A stretch of DNA of 64,000 bases, taken from contig JAUNUK010000001.1 in assembly GCA_030538185.1 (NCBI GenBank), positions 856,296 to 920,295 of the forward strand, written 5' to 3'. Below, piece after piece: positions 58,522 through 64,000 of the stretch. The notes under the pieces are model-generated. The model was not told where the DNA came from. It saw only the letters and a program-made list of their open reading frames with translations, and did no database searches. The stretch comes from Actinomycetaceae bacterium (GTDB lineage Bacteria; Actinomycetota; Actinomycetes; Actinomycetales; Actinomycetaceae). Position numbers and translations under genes: made by a program. Position 1 is the first letter of the stretch. Every line of letters begins with the position of its first letter.

Positions 58522-59469
58522 ATGTATAACTATTTGACCACGCAGAACACTGATACTTCCAAGGGAATCAGTGAGGGGACAAGCATGAGGATCACCAAAA
58601 TCCCGAACAAAGTTTATGAAGCCGAGCTCTACCTCCTACAGGCAGAGCTCGGGAAGCTACAAAGGTGGGTCAAGGCGACCGGCGCGCGGGTAGTGATTAT
58701 CTTTGAGGGCCGTGATGCCGCCGGCAAGGGCGGAACCATCAAGCGCATCACGGAATACATATCCCCGCGTGTAGCCAGGATCGTGGCTCTGCCAACACCC
58801 ACAGAACGTGAACAGACCCAGTGGTATTTTCAGCGCTACATCGCCCATCTACCAGCCGCGGGTGAAATCGTCCTCTTTGACCGCTCTTGGTACAACAGGG
58901 CAGGCGTGGAAAAGGTCATGGAATTCGCTTCGCCTGAAGAAATTAAGCGCTTCATGCGCCAGTGTCCACTATTCGAACAGATGCTTGTCGAGGATGGCAT
59001 CCACTTGCGAAAGTACTGGTTCTCAGTCTCGGATAAGGTCCAGTGGAAGCGTTTTAAAGCCCGATTGGATGACCCTTTGAGGCAGTGGAAGCTATCGCCT
59101 ATGGACTTGGAATCCATCACTCGTTGGGAGGACTATTCAAGGGCCAAGGACGAAATGATGGTTCACACCGACACGGCCTATGCACCTTGGCATCACGTCG
59201 CCTCGGATTCTAAAAAACAAGCCCGGTTGAATATGATCAAACACCTCTTGGATTCCTTGCCTTATGAGGATCTGCCAGAGCCTGCCGAAATCATTTTGCC
59301 CAAGCCACCACCGTCGACTGGGTACCGCAGGCCTTCGGTGGCTATCTCGAAATACGTGCCGGACTACGCTTCTACCCTTGTAGACCACAGTGGCACAGCC
59401 GATAAGAAAGAAGATAAGAAAGAGCGCGATGAACCTGGGGATGAGGCCTCAACCGACCCAGACAATTAA
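58522..59469 (+). CDS. ppk2: Polyphosphate kinase 2 (PPK2 family)
   Basis: This is a 315-residue PPK2, a P-loop enzyme that transfers phosphate between polyphosphate and nucleotides. Walker A is GRDAAGKGGTIKR, the lid and substrate part DRSWYNRAGVEKVM, and the Arg-rich region is PTPTEREQTQWYFQRY. One domain, so class I-like. Two in-frame starts have good ribosome sites: ATG 58522 (GAGGTGACCC) and ATG 58585 (GAGGGGACAAGC), and the conserved sequence begins at the latter. The C-terminal 60 residues are charged and unconserved. Confidence 0.93.
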   Translation: MYNYLTTQNTDTSKGISEGTSMRITKIPNKVYEAELYLLQAELGKLQRWVKATGARVVIIFEGRDAAGKGGTIKRITEYISPRVARIVALPTPTEREQTQWYFQRYIAHLPAAGEIVLFDRSWYNRAGVEKVMEFASPEEIKRFMRQCPLFEQMLVEDGIHLRKYWFSVSDKVQWKRFKARLDDPLRQWKLSPMDLESITRWEDYSRAKDEMMVHTDTAYAPWHHVASDSKKQARLNMIKHLLDSLPYEDLPEPAEIILPKPPPSTGYRRPSVAISKYVPDYASTLVDHSGTADKKEDKKERDEPGDEASTDPDN

Positions 59470-60578
59470 AGCCGGGGTGTCCCCCGCAAATACTGTGTAG
59501 GGACCTCCGCGTCGCTACTCAGCCTTGAAGCCCACGCCATTGGCAACAAAGGGTCGGTAAGTAACGGTCTGCCGACCGATACGACATCCGCACACTGTGT
59601 TACCAAGACTTGTTCTGCCTGCGGTGCTTCAAGAATCAGGCCAACTGCACTGACGGGGATATCTACGTGCTGACGAATCGTGCAGGCAGCCGCCACTTGA
59701 TAACCGGGAGCCGCAGGGACCTGGGCATCGTGGACGATTCCCCCCGTTGAAACGTCGATGAGGTCTGCTCCCGCTTCTTTCATCCAGGCCGATACTTGCG
59801 CCATATCCTTGAGGCTAAGTCCCCTTCGCTTATCTTCTGGGTTTTCCTCAATCCAATCCGTGGCAGAAATCCTCACCATAAGGGGGATATCCTCCCCAAT
59901 CTGAGCACGCACACTTTGAGTCACCTCAAGGGCTAGGCGCGCACGATTTTCCAGCGGACCGCCGTAGTCGTCGCGTCGGTCATTGGTTACGGGTGATAAA
60001 AACTGGTGCAGCAAGTATCCGTGGGCGGCGTGTATTTCAATGGCCTTAAACCCGGCTTCAACTGCGCGTCTAGCTGCCTGTGTAAAAGCCTTCACAACAT
60101 CGCTTAGGTCGGTTGGACCCATCACTTTCGGGACAGTGTGTTCAGCGGTAAAAGGAATTGCCGAGGGCGAATACGGCACCCATCCGATACCGCCGATGGG
60201 CCCATCCTTGGGTGCCAAGGGCACCCCTGAAGGCGAGCAAGACGCCTTCCTTCCTGCGTGTCCCAACTGGATTGCAGGGGTACTGCCAGCATCCTCAATA
60301 AGGTGAGCGAGGGCAGCAAAGGAAGGTATTTGTTCATCTCTGTGCAGCATCAGGTCGAAAGGGCTAATCCTCCCGGTGGGCTCAACGGCCGTGGCCTCAA
60401 GGATGATCATCCCTGCTCCCCCATGCGCCCGAGCACCATAGTGGATGGTGTGCCACTCGTTTGGGCGTCCGGCTTCCTCACCGTCAAACAGGGCAGAATA
60501 CTGACACATAGGTGCCATCCACAGCCTGTTTCGGCACGTGATCGACCGCAAGGTTATGGGCGAGAAGAGATGCGACAT
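59466..60578 (-). CDS. NADH:flavin oxidoreductase, old yellow enzyme family (YqjM-like)
   Basis: This is a 370-residue FMN enzyme that reduces activated double bonds. The N-terminal MAPMCQYSA contains the Cys that tunes the flavin in YqjM-type enzymes, QLGHAGRKAS binds substrate, and IHAAHGYLLHQFLSPVTNDRRDDYGG is the signature. STGGI and the C-terminal VGRPLLTDP give the phosphate-binding site. The physiological substrate is unknown. It overlaps the ppk2 gene tail-to-tail by 4 bp. Confidence 0.93.
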   Translation of the reverse strand: MSHLFSPITLRSITCRNRLWMAPMCQYSALFDGEEAGRPNEWHTIHYGARAHGGAGMIILEATAVEPTGRISPFDLMLHRDEQIPSFAALAHLIEDAGSTPAIQLGHAGRKASCSPSGVPLAPKDGPIGGIGWVPYSPSAIPFTAEHTVPKVMGPTDLSDVVKAFTQAARRAVEAGFKAIEIHAAHGYLLHQFLSPVTNDRRDDYGGPLENRARLALEVTQSVRAQIGEDIPLMVRISATDWIEENPEDKRRGLSLKDMAQVSAWMKEAGADLIDVSTGGIVHDAQVPAAPGYQVAAACTIRQHVDIPVSAVGLILEAPQAEQVLVTQCADVVSVGRPLLTDPLLPMAWASRLSSDAEVPTQYLRGTPRL

Positions 60579-60588
60579 GGCAAAAAAC

Positions 60589-60996
60589 CTAGACGTTGAA
60601 ACCGAGGGTACGCAGTTGGTCGCGTCCCTCCTCTGTGATCTTGTCTGGGCCCCACGGCGGCATCCACACCCAATTAATTGAGATCGTCTCCGCCAAATCA
60701 GCGAGCATCATGCGGCACTGGTCTTCAATCACGTCTGTTAATGGACAGGCAGGAGATGTCAAGGTCATATCCAAGACGACATCTTTTTCGTAGAGGTGAA
60801 CGCCATACAGCAGCCCTAAATCCACAATATTAATGCCAAGCTCTGGGTCGATAACATCGCGAAGTGCCTCTTCGATCTCTGCCACACTTGTGGGATCGTC
60901 TATGGTTGGCACCGAGGTCATGGCCTCTTGGGAGTTTTGAATAGCGTTATCAGAAGGTTCTGACATACCAGGAATGTTGTCAATCATATTAGCCAT
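60589..60996 (-). CDS. sufT: Iron-sulfur cluster assembly factor SufT (DUF59/MIP18 family)
   Basis: This is a 135-residue protein. After about 38 unconserved residues, it contains the DUF59 domain: EIEEALRDVIDPELGINIVDLGLLYG and the MTLTSPACPLTDVI motif with a conserved Cys. These proteins help mature Fe-S enzymes in suf operons. The C-terminal WVWMPPWGPDKITEEGR is typical of the actinobacterial form. It lies 6 nt after sufU and is the last gene of the suf run. Confidence 0.92.
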   Translation of the reverse strand: MANMIDNIPGMSEPSDNAIQNSQEAMTSVPTIDDPTSVAEIEEALRDVIDPELGINIVDLGLLYGVHLYEKDVVLDMTLTSPACPLTDVIEDQCRMMLADLAETISINWVWMPPWGPDKITEEGRDQLRTLGFNV

Positions 60997-61002
60997 CCTT
61001 AA

Positions 61003-61512
61003 TTAGTCCTCCACAGGGGAGACAGTAATGCAATGTTCGGCTTCTTGATGGGCTTGAACTTTCCCACGTTGAGATTCTGCTTGTAAAAGCGCGTCGTCTA
61101 GGGCCATCCAACCCAAAAGCGCACATTTGATACGTGCCACATATCGTGAGACCCCCTGGAAGGCGCTGGCATCTTCTAAGCGGTCAAGAATGTCCTCATC
61201 AACCTCTTGCCCCCGAGAGTGCATAAGGGTCTTAAAATCTGTAAAAAGACTGCGGATCTCTGCCAGCTTCTTGCCTTCAACGAGGTCATACATAACGGAA
61301 AGTGATGCTTGGGATATGGAACAGCCTGAACCTTTCCACACCAGGGGCCCAAGGTTTTCGCCGTCCAAGGACAGCTCCAAGGTCACTTCGTCTCCACAAG
61401 TGGGATTGACTTGATGTGAGGAGGCCAGGCCACCTTGAAGTTCTCCGAAACCGTGACGCTCCTTAGAGTGCTGCAAAATGATCGCCTGATATAGCTGTTC
61501 AAGTTCGTTCAT
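61003..61512 (-). CDS. sufU: SUF system sulfur transfer protein SufU
   Basis: This is a 169-residue NifU/IscU-like protein that accepts sulfur from SufS through a zinc site. The zinc ligands are visible in NPTCGDE, GSGCSISQ and RIKCALLGW. The insertion between the second and third Cys distinguishes SufU from IscU. It starts 2 nt after the sufS stop, consistent with a SufS-SufU pair. Confidence 0.95.
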   Translation of the reverse strand: MNELEQLYQAIILQHSKERHGFGELQGGLASSHQVNPTCGDEVTLELSLDGENLGPLVWKGSGCSISQASLSVMYDLVEGKKLAEIRSLFTDFKTLMHSRGQEVDEDILDRLEDASAFQGVSRYVARIKCALLGWMALDDALLQAESQRGKVQAHQEAEHCITVSPVED

Positions 61513-61514
61513 GT

Positions 61515-62828
61515 CTACCCCCTAAGACTAAAGAAGGAGCGGGTTTGGGCGAGGGCATCAATCAGCCTTTCTATCTCATCTTTTGTGGTCGTGATACACG
61601 CCGATACTCGACACGATGAGGGCACCCCGAAATGCTGGTGGATGGGTTGGGCACAGTGATGTCCCACCCTTATAGCGATATCTCGGGCATCTAGGAACTG
61701 CCCCACATCATGAGGATGCACCCCTTCAACAGCGAATGAGACAACGCAGGCACGATCTTTGGCCTCCCGGGGTCCCAAAATCCTGATTCCCTCGATGGTG
61801 GACAGGCCGTCCAATAACTGTTGGGCAAGCTCCTCTTCGCGATCGCGAATATGAGCCATCCCGATGTTATCCATATAATCCAGGGCAGCACACCACCCGG
61901 CTATCTGTGCAACGGCTTGCGACCCTGCCTCGAACCTGGCCGGAGCGGGGACAAAGGTGGTTGCTTCCATGCTGACTGTTTGAACCATCGAACCACCTGT
62001 CATGAAGGGAGGCAGCTGGGCGAGTAAATCATAACGCCCCCACAAGGCTCCGATTCCAGTTGGTCCAAGCATTTTGTGCCCAGAGAAGGCGGCGAAATCC
62101 ACACCAAGCTCGCCTAGATTTACCGGAATATGGGCAGCAGATTGACAAGTGTCTAGGACAGTGAGGGCACCCATCGAGCGGGCAGCCCCAAGAATGTGCT
62201 CGACAGGAGACAGAGCACCTGTCACATTGGACATATGGGTGAAGGCGACAATCTTAGTGTTGGGCGTAATCGCATCCAGGGTACCCAGATCTATGCGGCC
62301 TTGAGGATCGAGATCAAGCCAAGCTAATTCGGCTCCGACACGGGCGCATAGCTGTTGCCAAGGCACAAGGTTGGCGTGGTGTTCTGCGCGCGTCACAACA
62401 ACCCTGTCACCGGCACCTAGCTTGAGCCTCTCGTCAGTAATACCTCGGTGCCCATCCAGATAGGCGTTGAGCAAGGCGTAGGTCAGGAGATTGATTGCCT
62501 CGGTAGCGTTCCTAGTCCAAATGATCTCTTGTGAATCACGTACCCCCAGAAAACGCGCTAAGCGCCCTCGTCCATCGTCATAGATCTGAGTGGCCTCATC
62601 TCCCAGTACGTGAGTACCGCGATTGACGGCCGCATTGTGTCGGGTATAAAAGTCGCGCTCTGCGTTGATTACTTGCAGGGGTTTTTGGGTGGTTGCCGAG
62701 GCATCAAGGTAGGCAATTTCTTGTCCACCACGTCCTACTCGAGAAAGGATCGGGAAATCTTCACGCAGCCTCACAACCATAGCGTCAGTCAGCTCATGGC
62801 CATCAGTGCCTGAGTACATTGCCCGCAT
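61515..62828 (-). CDS. sufS: Cysteine desulfurase SufS
   Basis: This is a 437-residue PLP enzyme that takes sulfur from cysteine for Fe-S assembly. Motifs include YLDASATTQKP, AEHHANLVPWQ, DTCQSAAHIPVNL, AFSGHKMLGPTGIGALWG with the Schiff-base Lys, and the active-site Cys in VPSSCRVSAC. Group II desulfurase. The start is ATG 62828, 5 nt after the sufC stop; ATG 62819 is an alternative. Confidence 0.95.
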   Translation of the reverse strand: MRAMYSGTDGHELTDAMVVRLREDFPILSRVGRGGQEIAYLDASATTQKPLQVINAERDFYTRHNAAVNRGTHVLGDEATQIYDDGRGRLARFLGVRDSQEIIWTRNATEAINLLTYALLNAYLDGHRGITDERLKLGAGDRVVVTRAEHHANLVPWQQLCARVGAELAWLDLDPQGRIDLGTLDAITPNTKIVAFTHMSNVTGALSPVEHILGAARSMGALTVLDTCQSAAHIPVNLGELGVDFAAFSGHKMLGPTGIGALWGRYDLLAQLPPFMTGGSMVQTVSMEATTFVPAPARFEAGSQAVAQIAGWCAALDYMDNIGMAHIRDREEELAQQLLDGLSTIEGIRILGPREAKDRACVVSFAVEGVHPHDVGQFLDARDIAIRVGHHCAQPIHQHFGVPSSCRVSACITTTKDEIERLIDALAQTRSFFSLRG

Positions 62829-62833
62829 CTTTC

Positions 62834-63589
62834 CTAAACCTGAGCCAAGAATCGGTCGTAGCCTTCTTCCTCAAGACGCACTGCCAGATCAGGACCACCT
62901 TGTTCAACAATCTTTCCATCCACAAAGACGTGGACGAAGTCGGGCTTGATGTAGCTCAAGATACGGTTGTAGTGGGTGATCAAAAGGAATCCGGTATTGC
63001 TCTCCTCATGTATGCGGTTCACTCCTTCGGAGACGATACGTAAGGCGTCAATGTCCAGGCCAGAGTCTGTTTCATCCAGGATGGCAAAACGTGGACGCAA
63101 CAATTCCATCTGCAAAATTTCATGGCGTTTCTTTTCGCCACCCGAGAATCCCACATTCACATCCCTAGAGGCAAAGCCTTCTTCCATGCGCATACGTTCC
63201 ATAGCAGCCTTGGTCTCCTTGACCCAGGCACGCACATTGGGTGCCTGACCAGCAATGGCGGTTTTTGCAGTGCGTAAAAAGTTTGCAACCGAAACGCCAG
63301 GGACCTCAACGGGGTACTGCATGGCTAAAAAGATGCCTGCTCGCGCCCGCTCGTCGACGGTCAGGTCCAAAATATTCGCACCGTCAATCAGTGCTTCGCC
63401 CTCGGTAACCTCGTATTTGGGGTGGCCAGCAAGCGCGTAGGCTAAAGTCGACTTCCCCGAGCCGTTGGGGCCCATAATTGCGTGTATTTCTTTGGAATTT
63501 ATGACCAGATCCACACCGCGTAAAATCTGTTTGGGGCCCTCGGCGGTCTCCACCTGGACGTGCAAATTCTTTATCTCTAGTGTGCTCAT
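62834..63589 (-). CDS. sufC: Fe-S assembly ATPase SufC
   Basis: This is a 251-residue soluble ABC ATPase that drives the SufBCD scaffold. It has Walker A GPNGSGKST, the characteristic FLAMQYPVEVPGVSVANFLR, signature GFSGGEKKRHEILQ and Walker B AILDETDSGLDIDAL. It starts 1 nt after the Rieske gene stop, so the two are coupled. Confidence 0.96.
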   Translation of the reverse strand: MSTLEIKNLHVQVETAEGPKQILRGVDLVINSKEIHAIMGPNGSGKSTLAYALAGHPKYEVTEGEALIDGANILDLTVDERARAGIFLAMQYPVEVPGVSVANFLRTAKTAIAGQAPNVRAWVKETKAAMERMRMEEGFASRDVNVGFSGGEKKRHEILQMELLRPRFAILDETDSGLDIDALRIVSEGVNRIHEESNTGFLLITHYNRILSYIKPDFVHVFVDGKIVEQGGPDLAVRLEEEGYDRFLAQV

Positions 63590-63590
63590 T

Positions 63591-63923
63591 TTATGCCTTT
63601 GCCTCTACATTGACGAGGACGTCCTCGCCATCTAACTGAATATCAAAAACCTTTACGGGCGAAGTTGCCGGCAAGCTTTCTTTACCTGTGTACAAATCGA
63701 AGGTGGCGCCGTGCCCCCAACATTCCACTTTTCCATCACTGACCTCTCCCTCGGCCAAGCTGACATCACCGTGGGTGCACATCGCGGAAATTGCGTGCAC
63801 AGAACCGTCACGATCATCACGCAAAAGCGCAAGACGTGTGGGTTTTCCGCCGATCTCAACACTCACTTCAATCCCCTCGTCGCTGGGGATATCACCAAGG
63901 GTGCACACCTTCTGAAAGCTCAC
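63591..63923 (-). CDS. Rieske-type [2Fe-2S] ferredoxin of the suf operon
   Basis: This is a 110-residue protein with one Rieske domain. The ligands are in MCTHGDVSLAEG (Cys, His) and ECWGHGATFDLYTG (Cys, His). Similar small ferredoxins lie between sufD and sufC in other actinobacteria. It may supply electrons for cluster assembly. GTG 63923 overlaps the sufD stop (GTGA). Confidence 0.93.
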   Translation of the reverse strand: MSFQKVCTLGDIPSDEGIEVSVEIGGKPTRLALLRDDRDGSVHAISAMCTHGDVSLAEGEVSDGKVECWGHGATFDLYTGKESLPATSPVKVFDIQLDGEDVLVNVEAKA

Positions 63924-64000
63924 AGTTGCTCACCACTTTCCAATTCGCGATCGATGACTTCCATCAGGCGTTCTCGAATCTGCGAGACCCCAATTTGTGC
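63920..64000 (-). CDS. sufD: Fe-S cluster assembly protein SufD (C-terminal end)
   Basis: Only the last 26 codons and the stop are in the window. They read AQIGVSQIRERLMEVIDREL followed by ESGEQL, like the conserved C-terminal helix of SufD/SufB. Position directly before the Rieske and sufC genes points to SufD rather than SufB. The gene continues beyond position 64000. Confidence 0.8.
   Translation of the reverse strand, partial: AQIGVSQIRERLMEVIDRELESGEQL

Overview
The window looks like chromosomal DNA from a moderate-GC actinobacterium, probably of the Actinomycetaceae type (Actinomyces, Varibaculum, Mobiluncus or Arcanobacterium-like). Supporting evidence is gene content and order: DUF3000 - ribonuclease D - dxs, a glnA2-like gene followed by glnE, a leucyl aminopeptidase next to a two-lipoyl-domain E2 and a DUF4191 protein, a GT4-type actinobacterial glycogen synthase divergent from glgC, and a sufD - Rieske - sufC - sufS - sufU - sufT run. 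Many genes appear to be leaderless, with a TAnnnT hexamer 6-7 nt before the start codon, as is common in actinobacteria. Species cannot be fixed by reading alone.

Layout. 1-4.2 kb (minus strand): ruvC (partial), yebC, a Nudix hydrolase, a HIT protein and thrS. 4.2-10.4 kb: a five-gene oligopeptide ABC transporter operon (minus) bracketed by tRNA genes (Val-CAC, Gly-GCC and Cys-GCA on one side, Gly-GCC and Val-GAC on the other). Its promoter carries two tandem palindromes that look like operators. 10.5-22.4 kb: glgX, an ATP-grasp D-aspartate-ligase-like enzyme, DUF3000, rnd, dxs, an S9 peptidase and a SNF2 helicase. 22.5-30.5 kb: a trmL-like methyltransferase, pepA, the E2 acyltransferase gene, a membrane pseudokinase, DUF4191, an amino-acid binding lipoprotein and a histidine phosphatase.

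30.5-36 kb is the accessory island. It holds an AT-rich leader and a plasmid-type rolling-circle Rep (HUH) gene, whose 3' end overlaps the 3' end of an opposing secreted surface protein that seems to have lost its anchor. Next comes a second secreted protein with three cell-wall-binding type 2 repeats and a CAP-like C-terminus. No integrase or transposase is visible.

36-40.3 kb is an operon of a PLP enzyme and a sugar-type ABC transporter without an ATPase. 40.3-48.3 kb (minus) holds glnE, glnA, a stomatin/NfeD pair, an ABC ATPase and glgA. 48.4-49.7 kb is glgC, so glgA, glgC and glgX all lie in the window, which points to glycogen storage. 49.7-56.0 kb is a cluster of four related, uncharacterised helical-repeat (TPR-like) proteins plus a small Cys/His protein. 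This cluster is the best candidate here for an undescribed system. 56.0-64 kb holds an ABC-F ATPase, an anchored hypothetical protein, a PPK2 kinase, an old-yellow-enzyme oxidoreductase and the suf iron-sulfur assembly operon running off the right end.
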